The notes under the pieces: generated by a model | The model's database searches: none | The model's input: only the letters and a program-made list of their open reading frames with translations | What the model was told of the DNA's origin: nothing | NCBI RefSeq assembly: GCF_027887165.1 | Contig: NC_077227.1 | Location: forward strand, 551,367,434-551,431,433 | Length of the DNA: 64,000 nucleotides | Source of the DNA: Monodelphis domestica | Lineage: Eukaryota; Chordata; Mammalia; Didelphimorphia; Didelphidae | Reading direction: 5' to 3' | Shown here: one piece after another, positions 11,701-24,128 of the stretch | How positions within the stretch are numbered: position 1 is the stretch's first letter | Layout: every line of letters begins with the position of its first letter | Made by a program: the position numbers and the translations under genes

Positions 11701-12365
11701 ACTGCATAACTTTAATGTAATTATCTACATAGTGACTATTCTAGTGCCAGGAATATCCTTGGTGGGCAGTCTGCCAGTTCATTACTATTCTTATTGTCTT
11801 AGTCCCTGCTTTTGTACTTTATTCCTATGTAGGTATCAAGGTTGCTGAATTCTAACTTGTCAATGGCTATACTGTTCAGATAATACACAATTGTCTAGAG
11901 GCAACTGAGATGCTTCTCCTATTTCATATCTGCAACATTGAATGTAGCTTGACATGAGATTCTGAAAACGTGTTCTTTTAGTTTGTCCCCTAGAAGTGCT
12001 TCTGTTGACATTTTAGCCATGTCAAAAATGAAATAAAAATTTCTGATATTCCTGAGGCAAGAACATGGTTTGAAAATGGAGAAAAAGTGACTGCTTATAT
12101 GTCACAAAAGCGAAAAGGAAATTGAACAGGGAGCTGTCATTGAAGTGATGGGGCAGAGAGAACTACAATCTGAGTTACATGAAATAAATATGAATGGTTT
12201 GTACTGGGAACATCTGTGTTCATCATGGTTGTGTATCTGTTTTGGTTATCATTTCTTTGGCAATGGGTTACACAGTGATGACTTTGGTTGAACTAGAAAA
12301 ATGTTTGTACTGCTTAGTCTTGAAATTTCAGCTTACAAATTTACTAGTGAGACTCAACTATTTTT

Positions 12366-12560
12366 TAAAAACCTTACCTTCTGTCTTAGAAACAATATTA
12401 TGTATTGGTTCCAAGGCAGAAGAGCAGTAAGGGCTAAGGAATGGGGATTAAGTGACTTGCCCAGGGTAACAAAGCTAGGGCATGTCTGAGGCCAGATTTG
12501 AACATAGGACCTCCCATATCTAAGCCTGGCTCTTAATCCATTGAGCCACCCAGCTGCCCC
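12366..12560 (-). mobile_element. tRNA-derived marsupial SINE, antisense
   Basis: 'accttctgtcttagaaacaa', 'aagtgacttgcccagggtaa', 'ttgagccacccagctgcccc'. Confidence 0.9.
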
Positions 12561-12754
12561 TGAGACTCTACCAATAATTGAAGTAAATCATAAATACTCA
12601 TGCCAATTAATTCAGAAGACTACTTAAGAAATATTTCTGTGTACTTCAAGTTGGTAGTCATAAAATCTTTACCTATTGCTAATAATGGTATGTGAAAACA
12701 TTTAATTTGATTAAATAATGGCATGGAAAGAGTTCACTAAATTTGGAATTAGAG

Positions 12755-13012
12755 GTTTTTTTGTTGTTCATTTAGTTTAAACCATGGCAAATGCTTAGTG
12801 ATACCGTTTAGGGTTTTCTAGGTAAAGATACTGGAGTGGTTTGCTATTTCCTTCTCTAGCTCATTTTACAAATGTGGAATGGAGGCAAATGGGATAAAAT
12901 GACTTACTCTAAGTCACACAGATAGTATTTGAGATTAGACTTGAACTTAGTTGACTTCCTGACTTCAAGCTTGGTGCTCTTTCCACTGCACCATTTAGCT
13001 GCCCCCCTCTGC
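12755..13012 (-). mobile_element. Marsupial SINE (MAR1-like), antisense
   Basis: 'gtttagggttttctaggtaa', 'actggagtggtttgctattt', 'tctttccactgcaccattta', then 'gctgcccc'. This second SINE type carries the 'caaaccactccagtatcttt' segment in its sense strand. Confidence 0.8.
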
Positions 13013-13424
13013 TACTTACTAACTTTCTGACTTTGGATAAGTTGCTTACCAAATTTCACTCCTCTGTAAAATGATGGGGAGAGGACTTCCTGTCAAGTTG
13101 GCTCCCTTAATGAGAGGTAGGATACCCAGCTGACAAATACCAACTCCTGAAACATTGAAGTTTACTCTAGATCCTAAAATAAGTAAATATAATAAGAATC
13201 TACTCTATGTGTCTTTTTATTTCACAAAAAAATTTAGCCAGTCTCCCTGTTTTCTTGGCAAAGCCAATGTTAGTGCAGTGTAGCTCCCAGGAGGACCAGT
13301 GACCACTAGGGTTTCCTGAAACTTGCACAACTCTATGTTGAGGGGGGAAAAAGAGATATGACTTCCCCAAGAAAGTTCCAGGATAGTCAGAAAACTCCAT
13401 GGTACCAAAAAATTTATGTTACAT

Positions 13425-13880
13425 GATTGTGATGGAATACTTTTAGGTTATAAGAAATGACAAAAAGGATAACTTCAGAAATACCCAGGATTATCTATAT
13501 GAACTGATGTGAGGAGAAATGAGCAGAACCAGGACATCATTGTATATAATAAAAGCAATATTTTTCATAACAATTTATTGTGAAATACTTAACTACTATC
13601 ATCAATACAATGATCTAAGATAATTCATCATGGACTCATGTTAAAAAAAGTTATCCATCTCCAGAGAAAGAACTAATGAACTCTGAGTTCAAATCGAAGC
13701 ATAATTTTCTCACTTTTTTTTTTCTTGTATTTTTGTGACATGGATAATATGGAAATGTGTTTTGGATGATTTATCCTGTATAATTAAATCATCTTGTTTA
13801 CCTTCTGGGAAGATGAGAGAGGAGCCTGAAAGAGGAAAAGATTTTTAAGACATGTAATAAATAAGTAAAAAATAGAGAAA
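13425..13880 (+). mobile_element. L1 3' end fragment
   Basis: Plus-strand homolog of the tail of the L1 fragment at 52400-52780. Shared features are a 'gaatac..ttataagaaatga' start, the 'gaactgatg..gagaaatgagcagaaccag' segment, 'ccatctccagagaaagaact', and an A-rich end with taataaataagtaaaaaa. It is 5'-truncated, as L1 copies usually are. Confidence 0.7.
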
Positions 13881-14179
13881 AGCCCAAGGTAGGGATCCCA
13901 AAAAGCTCCTTGGAACTTTGAAGCAGCAAAGAATAGTTGATGAACCAGCTGACTTAGTGCCTACTTCTAGGCAACTCAGGCCAAAGTGCTCTGAGATCCC
14001 TAAAATTTGGTACTAAGATTCTCCAGAGAACCTTGTATATCTAGTGCTTTGAGCCTTAAAGACTACAGGGCTGGACCCAAGAGGGATTTTTCCTCAGGAA
14101 GTGGAGGAGAACCAAAGAGACCAGGAAGAGCCAACTACCTCAATCAAAAGTGTATTAAGAAGCAGAACCTGCACCTGGT

Positions 14180-15370
14180 GTTAAGCTCTAATTGAAGAAC
14201 TAAAACTGGAGACATGATCAGAAAGAAAGATGATCTGATGATTAGAAACTCAAAACAAATATATTCATATATATTTGTATATATATTTGCTTAGAAGAGA
14301 TGAAGCAAGAATTTTTTTTAATGAGGTAAAAAGTCTTGAATAAGCAATTTGAATGCAGGGTATCTTATGGGGAAAAGTGGTAAACTTTACCCCCCCAAAA
14401 AAACCGATTTTCTCAAAATTTAAATAGACTTATTAGAAAGCAATGACTTTGGGGCAGCTAGGTGGTTCAGTGGATAGGCAGCCAGGCCTGGAGATAGGAA
14501 GTCCTGGGTTCAAATTTGGCTTCAGATATTTCCTAGCTGTGTGACCCTGGGCACTTAAACCCAACTGCCAAGCCTTTACCACTCTTCTGCCTTAGAGCCA
14601 ATACTTAGACTTAATTCTAAGTCAGAAGGTGAGGGGTTTTTTCCAATGAAAGCAATAACTTCATGAGACTATAAGAAATATTAGAAAAAACCCAAAGGAT
14701 AGGAAATGTAAGTGACCTGATATGAAAAGTGACTGAACTAGAAATTGGTCAAGGAAGAATCATTGGACTTTCTGAAAAACATGATAAAAACCAACTTGGA
14801 CACAATTTTTCAAGAAATCATTAACAAAAACTGCCTAGATTAATTAGTACCAAAGAGTAAAATAGAGATAAAAGGTTTCACTAATTATTTTTTAAAAGGA
14901 ACTCTTGAAGTCTCAGGAATGGCATAGTAGAAATCTAGATCTCCCATGTAAAAATACTTTAAGCATCAAGAACTAGAAACTTTAAGTAAAGCCAGAGGAG
15001 ATTTTGAACTAAATGCTCAAAAGGCAAAAACAATAAAACTTATAACCAAGAATAACTTACTTTTGAAAAGCAAAGAATAACTATAAAGGGAGGGGCATGG
15101 ATCTTTAATGGAAGAGGATTTTCAAGCATTCTTAATGAAAAGACAAGATCTGAGAAAGAACTAGGGCAACAAGAGCAGAGAAATCCCTAAAGATAAATAT
15201 ATGTGGACAATTGAAAGGAGCTATATAATGATGTACTGCTAATATTCAAATGGAGAGAAGGGAAAAACCCTCCCTTTAGAACCTACTGGCTTCCATGAGT
15301 ATTGAGGGTATTAAATAAGAACTCGCACACACCACTCCCCCCCCCCAAAAAAAAAACCTATTGGTCTTTG
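14180..15370 (+). mobile_element. Diverged L1 ORF1-region-like fragment with a nested SINE
   Basis: A-rich purine-strand sequence resembling a degraded L1 ORF1 region: a 'gaatcattggactttctgaaaaaca' segment, 'tttttcaagaaatcattaac', and 'ataaccaagaataactta'. It is interrupted by a SINE at 14445-14640. No open frame remains. The assignment rests on recall of the marsupial L1 ORF1 pattern and is moderate. Confidence 0.4.
14445..14640 (+). mobile_element. tRNA-derived marsupial SINE
   Basis: 'ggggcagctaggtggttcag', 'gaagtcctgggttcaaattt', 'agctgtgtgaccctgggcac', 'taccactcttctgccttaga'. Nested in an L1-like fragment. Confidence 0.88.
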
Positions 15371-16169
15371 TGCTGTATGCTCAGTATTCTGAAGTTTTAA
15401 GAGAAGAAAGAGAAAGGGGGAGAGGAAGATTAAAGAAGAATAGAAAAAGGTGAAGCGGGGAAAGGAAAAGAAACATTATTTCTAATAACTGGTCTATGTG
15501 GGAAGGAAATACACAGAGAAAGTAGCTGGCTAATAAGCATCAGGTGAATCTCAAACTCTTCCTTAATTGAAAGTCTGTAAACATGCTCTCATTTTGGCTG
15601 CTGAAAGGGGACATTGCTGCATCACCTTTAAGCTACTGTACTTGGTTAATGAAAAACTCCCTCCCTCGTCTTTGGTAACCTTGTTTGCCTGTGATTCCAT
15701 TTCCTTGTTTAGTTGAAATATTGCTGTGACATCATATATTTACATTGTGCTCAGTTCCCAAACTCCTAGAATGGCAAAGTTCAGCATCACTCATGCCTCC
15801 ATATCTGTCTGTGTGCCTAGCTCTGAGCCTAATACCTTTCTCTCAGAAACCCACATAGCCAGGCTCTGAATTCTGTTCCCTGCCTGAAAGCATCTATCTC
15901 AAAAGTCAACTAGCAGAAGATAAAAATAAAGGAAAAAATAAAGATACTGAACTTATTTATAGGTGCTTCATGCAATTTATTTGAATGAATATTGATGCTG
16001 AAAAAAAGGAAACTAAAAAGTCAGATATATTGATTTTCATGGTTATTCCTTATGGAAGTTCAATGGATATAATTACCAAAAGAAGGGCAAAAGGGGATCT
16101 TGGTAATGAAACATTTGACCTTATCATGTGGAGAAAGTAAACATCATGAGTAACAGATCTTAGTTATAT

Positions 16170-16315
16170 GGGGTTGTTTGCATACTACACCTCCTTTTGA
16201 GCTGCTTATGGGCAGGGATTATTTTTGGCTTTTCTTCAACTCCCTAGTTCATGGTACAGTGCCTGGTACATGGTACCTGCTTAATAAATGCTAGTTGACT
16301 GACTGAATGATTCAT
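16170..16315 (+). mobile_element. L2 3' end
   Basis: 'gagctgcttatgggcaggga' ... 'acagtgcctggtacatggta' ... 'cttaataaatgctagttgac'. Confidence 0.7.
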
Positions 16316-16639
16316 TATGCTGTAGAATAAATTGACAGTGAAATATTTTGGGAAATAGTTACTTTATATGCTTATATTTCTTTCATTTCTTTCCTGTTCC
16401 AAAATACTCTTACTAAGTTAATCTATACTTTGTTTTGTTTCTTGTTGATAGCATGTAATAACTAAATAGTTCAACAAAAGTCAGCATTAGTGGTCTTCTG
16501 TTTTCTATTGTAGTAGAAGTTCAAATCATGAATGAGGTTCACTTACTTTCAACATTAACCACTTACTCTATAGGGATTTCTAGAATGGAATGGCAAACAT
16601 GCACTGTAAAGAAGTAAAAGTGAAATATATAACAGCCAT

Positions 16640-17100
16640 GGACCAAAGTTCTCATCACCTTTTGTCTGGATTATTATAGTAGTCTCCTAATTGTTCTCCC
16701 TTCATCGAGCTTCTCTCCTCATGCCACATATTCAAGTCAAACTGGTCTACTTATTGTCCTAACATTTTATCTCTTGCCATTCTGGATCTTGGTTTTGAAT
16801 GTTCCTTCTGACTGGAGTGCTATTTCTCTCACTCCTTAGAGTTCCTATCTACTTTCCTTCTAAGTTGAGTGCAAGAGCCAGTTCCTACAAGAGGCTTTTC
16901 CAGATTCCCTCAGATATCATTGCCTCATACAATTATTTTCTATTTATTTGGTATATAGTTAATATTTACTTCTCAAATGCAATAGAGTTGAATTTTACAA
17001 ATTGAATATAAGCTCCTTGAGGTCAGGGCTTGTTTCTATTTTTTGCCTAATAACCTCAGTGCCTATCACAGAGCTTACCATATTGTAGGAGCAAAATCAG
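16640..17100 (+). mobile_element. L2 fragment with 3' end
   Basis: 'ttgtctggattattatagta' through 'gtgctatttctctcactcct' to the 3' end 'agctccttgaggtcagggct' and 'tcagtgcctatcacagagct'. Confidence 0.7.
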
Positions 17101-19039
17101 CTGAACTGGAAATGAAACAATAAGCCACGAATGGGTTGACAGGACATACTGGCTTCTTCAGAGAAGAATTTATCCTAGCTGGGGTTCTAAACAACTGAAG
17201 GAATGAAGGAGTCTACACTATATGGTTTTCAACTTTTCTAAATGTTTGGCGCTTGGTGAAATCCTAAATCTTATCAGTAACGTACCTTACCTCTGAAAGA
17301 TTTTGAGTCCCTGCTATACTACTTTTCAGCTATGTGACCTTCTCTGAGCCTCATTTCCCCTCTTTTCTTATAAGTGAAGATATTTCACTAAAATGATTAC
17401 AAGTTTCCTTTCAGCTGAAATGACTCTTCTTCCCCCTCTTCCACACCCCCCCGTGAGTCTACAAAATAGCCAGTTTGAGTTGTCTATCTTTATAGTTCCA
17501 GACAAGATGCTAATGATAATATGTACTCTGACCCTGGGTTGGCACCCAACCCTCCTTGAAATGGGCAGGCGGATGGATAGCCATTATACCAGATGGACCC
17601 TCAACAAGGGACTTGCATATAGAATGGTGAAGGCAGGATTCCAAACCCAGGACCTTGAAACAGCATCACCTGCTGAGATCCAATGCTCAAGGAACATGTC
17701 CACATTATTGCAGTGTGTGGTTGAATTAGCATGGTTGGATTAACCTGGGAAATCAAAATAACTTTCACAGCCAAGAGCTGGCAGGGGAGTAGACTTCATC
17801 TTTATCCTGGCCAAATAACATTATGTTTCAGTGGAAAAGGAGAGGGCAACAGAATAAATCAATTGCAGAAGATTTAGAATGGGATGGAACTTTTGAGATC
17901 ATCTGGGTCCAACTTGCTCATTTTGTTAAACAGGACACTTGAAGTACAGAAAGAAGTCACTACAGTCTCCTTGACTTTTCACAAAATAAGCACCAGAGGT
18001 GCCTAACAAATGACTTCTTGAGCAAAAAGCAGAAAAAGCCAGAGCCTGTTGGTAAACATAGATAGCTAAGGAAATACTATAAATGAAAAGTGCAAAGAAG
18101 ATATACATTTGATCTTTTTACCAAGTGATTTCCATCTCCAATCATATTTTCCCTAGAATTTATTACATTTTATTTTAATACAACAGTTTCTAATAAACAC
18201 TTCCTCAAATCCCTCTCTACAAAGTACATTCTGTGAACACAGTTAAGCAAAATCACCTAGCAGTATGATTATGATTTATGTCCCATGCTGTTTTCACTTT
18301 TGCTGGGTATGGATTGCTAACAGAGAGAAAATGGGTTCAACTTTGGTAGGATGATAGCAGCATTGTCAGGTTAAACATGGACTTTCTCTCTTTAAATGTA
18401 GTCTTTATTAATATTGTCTTAGTTATTGCATATATTGCTCTTTTGACTCAAATTTCTTTATTATGAATCAGTGCATACAAGCCTTCCCATCTTTCGCTCA
18501 CCTCACATATTTGCCATTCTTTATGGTAAAGTTATAATTTCTTACATTCCTATTTTGGATATGGTAGAAAGAGCATTTGTTTAACAGATGAGATGATTTT
18601 CCTTTCAAGAATCAGATACCAACTTTGGGATTTGGTTGGTCCAGAGGTTGAAGGGGATAAGAAGTCCTACTTATGGAGTATTATTAGTATAATTGAATCT
18701 GGTAGAATTCCACTTGACCCATGGAACATTCTTTGATTTATTCTTGCTGCTCTGGCAAAGAAAGGAGAAGTACATATATTTTAGTAATGTTATCCATTTT
18801 TATTTTTATTATATGTAAAGTTATTTTTATATTCTTAAGTGTTCCGTTTTATTTTGGCCTTAAGGCAGAATCACTGGACTATTCTGAGGTGGTCCTGGTT
18901 CAGAACACCATAATGTGTTGAGCCATTCCTAAAAATTGGGCACATATTTTCCCCATCTTTTTATTATCATCAATAACAATGCTATGAATATTTTCATGCA
19001 TAAAGGATCTTTTTAGCTGAGTAGTGCATTGTATTGAAC

Positions 19040-19250
19040 TTTGAATTTTCAGAAAGATACTTATTCAAATTCAATGTCAGATACTTACTAGCTGTGTGGG
19101 CAATTCATTTGATCTCTATCAATTTCCTCACCTGTAAAATGGGGATAATAATAGTACCTGCCTCTGCCAGGCTTACTGTGAGGATCAAATGAGATAATAT
19201 TTGTAAAGTACTTAACACAGTGTCTGGCACAGAGTAGATATTTAATAAAA
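19040..19250 (+). mobile_element. MIR-family SINE
   Basis: 'tcaatttcctcacctgtaaa', 'aatagtacctgcctctgcca', 'cttaacacagtgtctggcac'. Well preserved. Confidence 0.8.
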
Positions 19251-19255
19251 GCTTC

Positions 19256-19380
19256 CTCCCTTCCTCACTTCCTTGCTTCCTTGCTTCCTTGCTTCCTTGC
19301 TTCCTTACTTCCTTGCTTCCTTGCTTCCTTCCTTCCTTGCTTGCTTCCTTCCTTCATTCCTTCTTTCCCTCATTCCCTCT
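19256..19380 (+). repeat. (CTTC/CTTG)n tetranucleotide tract
   Basis: Tandem cttcctt/gcttcctt units directly after a MIR 3' end. Gives a spurious Leu/Pro/Ser-rich frame. Confidence 0.95.
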
Positions 19381-19383
19381 TAA

Positions 19384-19520
19384 AAAAAAACCTTTTACCT
19401 TCTGTCTTAGATGTAAGATGTAAGTATTGGCTCCAAAGCAGAAGGGTGATACAGGCTAGGGAAGTGAGGTTAAGTGACTTGCCTAGGGTCACACAACTAG
19501 GACGTGTCTGAGACCATCTT
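19384..19520 (-). mobile_element. tRNA-derived marsupial SINE, antisense, truncated
   Basis: 'ttttaccttctgtcttagat', 'agtgacttgcctagggtcac'; lacks the tRNA head. Confidence 0.8.
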
Positions 19521-20059
19521 CTTCACTTTTTTTTTCTTGCTGTCTGTGACCTCTGAGATATAGTTCCAATAGTGTCAATTCACAATCTTACTAAGCATGA
19601 ATTATGTGCTAAAATGATCTAGTCTTGTTAATGCAAGAAGGGATCTCTCAATCCCAGGAATATGTTATAAACAGATTGCAAACTCTCAGAAGACTATGTT
19701 TTATTTATCTTTGTATCCCCTGAAGTGCAAAGTGCAGCTCAATAAATACTTATCGAGTGGATCTGATATTTTTTGCTAATAGTACATATTCAGATACTCA
19801 GTAGTATTGAATGAATAGTCTTCTTTTCGTGGATTCACTTCATTTCATAACAATTTAATGATAGCCTTCTCAGGTCATTCAAATGATTATTATTTTATAA
19901 AAAACAAAATTAGGAAAATAGATTTAGATTTGGAAAAGAGCGAGACATCATTTGATACAAACTCTTCCTCAAAACTCTGTAGCTACTTCCTCTTTGCTAC
20001 AGCCTTCTTTCAAATCTCCCGTTGATTCTGACTTTAAGGGGGGGGGGGTACCTTAGGAA

Positions 20060-20345
20060 AATCTCATTTGGATTTTTGTGCTCTCTTAAATGGTGATCTA
20101 GGCAATGCCATATATAGAGGGCCAGGCTTAAGTATCAGGAAGACTATCTTTGGGAATCCAAATCTAGCCCCAAACACTCTCTGTGTGACTCCTATTTTCC
20201 ATAGTTTCCTCATCTGTAAAATGAGTTGGAGATGGAAAAGGCAAGCTATTCCAGTAGCTTTGCCAAAAAAAAAAAAGCAAAACCCAAAATGGGGTCAGGA
20301 AGAGTTGGATACAACTGAATTGACTGAACAATACTATCTAGAGTA
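20060..20345 (+). mobile_element. Marsupial SINE (MAR1-like)
   Basis: 'ctcatctgtaaaatgagttg', 'ccaaaatggggtcaggaaga', 'gttggatacaactgaattga'. An internal A-run at 20264-20276 gives a spurious open frame. Confidence 0.75.
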
Positions 20346-20390
20346 GGAGGAATATACCAAACACAGAGCCATCAATAATCAATTATTATG

Positions 20391-20590
20391 GAGGCAGCTG
20401 GGTGGCTCAGTGGATTGAGAGCCAGACCTAGAGACTGGAGGTCCTGGGTTCAAATCTGACCCCAGCCACTTCCTAGCTGTGTGACCCTGGGCAAGTCACT
20501 TGATCCCCATTGCCTAGCCCTTACCACTCTTCTGCCTTGGAACCAATACATAGTATTGGTTCCAAGACAGAAGGCAAGGGTTTTAATTTA
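20391..20590 (+). mobile_element. tRNA-derived marsupial SINE, near full length
   Basis: Best copy in the window: 'gctgggtggctcagtggatt' head, 'gaggtcctgggttcaaatct' B-box region, 'tagctgtgtgaccctgggca' core, and a 3' part 'tctgccttggaaccaataca' with an inverted echo 'tattggttccaagacagaag'. Confidence 0.9.
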
Positions 20591-21339
20591 AAAAAATAAT
20601 CAATTATTATAGGCCCTATAATTCATGATTCTGCTTAGTGGTTATGGGATTTAGAACTTGATATTGGTTTTTAATTTTTGTTTACTTAAGATCTATTTAA
20701 TGGGTTTATTTTTGTCTAATCTATTTTATGGTTCTATCAAAAAGAGTTTATTAAAGGATTACTCTGTGCCAACTGGAGCTGCAAAAGTAATAGTGAAATA
20801 ATCTCTGTTCTCAAGGTTCTGATTCTTGGAAGTTATTAATTTTGAATGTTATATAAATCTTTAAAACCCCCAATTTTTCCTAAATACCTAAGCTAGACAC
20901 AATTCAAGGAAACCTAGACTAAATTCAGTATGAGTAGATTCAAAGCAATGATATATCTATATATTTATATGCCACCCAGTTCTATTTAATCACAAGAACT
21001 TTCCAGAGATGTTTGTAGCTTATCTCTCACTAAATTTCTCATCATTTTCAGTTGAGTTATACTGAGTTTCAGCAATGTTCTGAAAAATGTCTACCTTCAT
21101 TGACCTTTATTAGTGCAGACCATATATGTAGTGCAGAAAAGATTAGGTCTGGACCTAAATGGAAACCAGATGACAGACAAGAATACTCAATTGCAAATGA
21201 AAAAAAGTCTCTAGTCTTTTCAGGCTAGTGCTGCTTAGCATATTCCCATACATACACCCAATTGTGAGCCAAATGAAGGAGAATATGACAAAGGAAAGAA
21301 GTCTCTTTTTGGGATGAACATTTGAAACTAACCCTAATT

Positions 21340-21690
21340 TTTATTTTCATTTTTGTTTTTTACTTTGGGCAAGTTACTTTCTCATGTGTCTACTTTTCAT
21401 TTGTAAAATGAGAGGGTTGGCTCTTTAATGTTCTTTCTAGATCTTAAATATGATTTTCACATATTACTTTATCAATTATTTATTATACAGTTTGGAACAA
21501 AGCCAATAACAAGTTAACTTTCCTCCAGTGGAATGAATATGGGTTCTGGTGTCAGGGAATTTAAGGCCAAATCCTATACTTGGCATTTACTACCTTTGCG
21601 ATCTAGACAAGTCACCTTGGGGCTCAGTTTCCTCACTGGTAAAAATGCTAGAATTAGATTTAATGATCTAAAGTCCTCTGTAATCATTGT
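21340..21690 (+). mobile_element. Two MIR-family fragments
   Basis: 'gggcaagttactttctcatg' (about 21367) and 'gtcaccttggggctcagttt' (about 21611). Confidence 0.6.
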
Positions 21691-21959
21691 GTTTGCAAAT
21701 ATATTCCCCCTATTTTTCTTCAGTTTGGATCTTTATTCCATTAAAAATTAACCACTCATTGATCTTCTAAAAATTCTTCTGAAAAAAAGTTTGAATTTTA
21801 AGCATCATTGGATTTTTTCAAAATATGCAATTATGGCAAGGGATAATAACACCCCCATTTCAGGTCACATAAAATTTATATGTTAAACATCAGTGCATGA
21901 GCAGTAACTTGAGAATATAAAGAAGTGGAGGTGGAAATGGAGTGAGGGCAAAGGTCCTT

Positions 21960-22215
21960 CCTTCTCACCTAAAAATCTTTGAGGTATTCCTCCCTTCTTT
22001 AAAATCATATATCATTTTGTCTCAAGCTCATATTTTCACATTTACCATATTTTACTTATAACCTAGTTTACTTGTATGTCTATCTGATTACCCCTTTTAC
22101 ATTATAAATACCTTCAGGGCACAGATTGTGTTGTCTTTCATCTTTGGGTCTTAAGAACCCAATATAGTTCTTTGCACATAGTGGTACTTAATAAAAATTT
22201 AATTAATATCATTTA
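21960..22215 (+). mobile_element. L2 3' end
   Basis: 'taccttcagggcacagattg' ... 'tctttgcacatagtggtact', then 'taataaa'. Confidence 0.65.
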
Positions 22216-22219
22216 ATAG

Positions 22220-22480
22220 TGTCTAATGTACATTGAAAAGGAGACAGACCTTTCTATTGTAAGCTTGGATTTGAATTGGGGAGATGCAACAAAAAGAAAA
22301 CCAATATAGTTTATAATAAAATATTTTGGGAACTAGAAGTGGTCGGGAATTAAATGAAGAGAAAGATCTTTGTGGCCAAAGTAGTCATGAAAGACTTCAA
22401 AGAAGAGATAGATCTTAAATAAAATGTAGGAGATTATTGGAGATAATAGGGAGTCTTTTCAGGTGAGGGAATAGTACAAT
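22220..22480 (-). mobile_element. L2 fragment, antisense
   Basis: Purine-rich: 'gtggccaaagtagtcatgaa' and 'gatagatcttaaataaaatg'. Weakly conserved. Confidence 0.4.
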
Positions 22481-22499
22481 AAGAGATTACATTGATATC

Positions 22500-22630
22500 A
22501 TATTTGTAATCATAGAATATGAAAAAGTTCAGTAGGGGAAGGGACCATAGAGATTCTCCAATTCAACCACTTCATGTCACAGGTGAAGAAACTAAAAGTC
22601 TAGAAATGTGATTTCACATGGTCCTGTGGA
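22500..22630 (-). mobile_element. MIR-family fragment, antisense
   Basis: 'gaccatagagattctccaat', 'cacaggtgaagaaactaaaa'. Confidence 0.55.
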
Positions 22631-22879
22631 TTTGATTTTCATCTTTATAAAGATGTCATATATATCCAAACTAAATACATATTACATATATATATATATC
22701 AAATGTATGTATCCAACCCAAATATTTCTTGTGAACTCTGTACCTGAATATCTATTGATATCTCAAACTCAACATATCAAAAATAAAAAATTTTTAAATT
22801 ACTCATATCATTCCTCTAAAATTCTATATTTCCACCAAGGATATTTCCACATTTCTAGGGTCCTAAGGGATTTGTAACC

Positions 22880-23890
22880 TTGAATTTATCCTTGATTTAT
22901 CCTTCTTCATAGCCCTATTACCTCCTCTTTTCCATTTTTGAATCAGGTACAAAGTCCTTTAAATTCAATCTACTGACAAAACTTGTCATTTCTTTTGTAT
23001 ATACCACTTTCTCTCCACTCACATAACCATCATCCTTTTTCAGATATTCATTAATTTTCATCTGAACTAATTACTGTTCTCTCCTGATTCTCCTCTTATA
23101 TATATGACCTCTTTTCTGTCTCCTTTGATAGATTTTCATTGCATGACAGTTGATAATTGTGGTTTCAATGATCATCTCTATGAACATGATTCTCAAATAT
23201 ACTTATCAAGCTCTAACTTCTCTCCTGAAATCTAATCTTGCATCACTTTCAGGCATCTTGAACAAGATGTCCCACAGACCCTTAAACTTTACAGGTCTAA
23301 AATTCAACTCATTATCTTTTCACAGTAAGCCCTCTACACATCCTAACCTCCCTATTGCTGTCAAGGATTCCACTTTGCTCCTCTGCCACCCAGGATTGGA
23401 ACTCTGGTGTCATACTGAACTCTTGAATCTCTTTCACTTCTTTCATATCCAGTAAGATGTCAATTACAGTTATTTCTACTTCCATAATATCTCTTGTATA
23501 TATTCCTTTCTCTCCTGTGTTATTGCAACCATTGTTGTGCAGGCCCTCTTATCTCCTACTTGGACTACTGAATCGCCTCCTGGTTGTTCTCTCTCCACTT
23601 CAACAAATCTTCCACTCAGCAGTTAAATTGAACTTCCTAAAGCACAAGACAAATTTTATCACACCCTTATTTAACAAACTCCTTTGGCTTCCTATCACCT
23701 CCAGTACCAAATATACAATTTGTTTGGTTTTGAAGGCCTTTCATAACGCTGCACCTTCCTACTTTTTTAGTCTTTTTAAACCTTACTCTGTCCTGCCACA
23801 TATTTGAACTCCCTTAACTTTTAATTTGCTCATGATCCTTCTTTTCTGTGGACCTTTGCTTGACATTTTTATTCCATCAAGAGAACATTT
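22880..23890 (+). mobile_element. L2/CR1-clade LINE fragments with RT C-terminal region
   Basis: A minimally broken plus-strand frame at 23457-23807 shows the end of an L2/CR1 reverse transcriptase: SPLQQIFHSAVKL, then ITPLFNKLLWLPIT, then LKAFHNAAPSYF. Upstream, 'aacaagatgtcccacagac' and 'attcaactcattatctttt' belong to the same family. Probably two adjoining pieces (22880-23130 and 23130-23890). Confidence 0.75.
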
Positions 23891-24128
23891 TAAACATCTA
23901 ATTCTCTGGATCAACTGAAGATGTGCTAATGACGACTCACACTTCCATTTTCAACATAATGAAGGGAATGAATGTCTAATAGGTTGTCCAAAATAGCTTG
24001 GCACAGAAGTGAGTGTGTGGTCTCTGAAATCTATTGCAGAGAAACAGAGACTTAATTAATGACATCTTTCAGAGAAGAGAGAAACTGCCTCCCATTTGGA
24101 CTATGAATGAAAGAAAGAGGATACATAC

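Larger units (their letters stand above)
1..24128 (-). other. TPO: TPO intron and/or 3' region after the TM exon; no coding exon recognised
   Basis: On the minus strand this follows the TM exon, so the last one or two TPO exons (cytoplasmic tail, stop, 3' UTR) are expected here or just beyond position 1. The tail is poorly conserved among mammals and short, and I could not identify it with splice sites. The stretch is otherwise filled with repeats listed separately. Parts with no assignment include 1700-3000, 11700-12365, 17760-18780 and 20590-21340. Confidence 0.5.

Noticed and set aside
17630..17665. Possible tRNA gene on the minus strand
   Set aside because: Only a B-box-like sequence; no A box or foldable cloverleaf at the right distance.
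17393..17743. 116-codon plus-strand open frame with tryptophans
   Set aside because: No domain recognised, no splice or promoter context; part of it (near 17630-17660) resembles a reversed tRNA-type B box, so an old SINE is more likely.
23457..23807. 116-codon plus-strand open frame
   Set aside because: The protein is the end of an L2/CR1 reverse transcriptase remnant, not a host gene.
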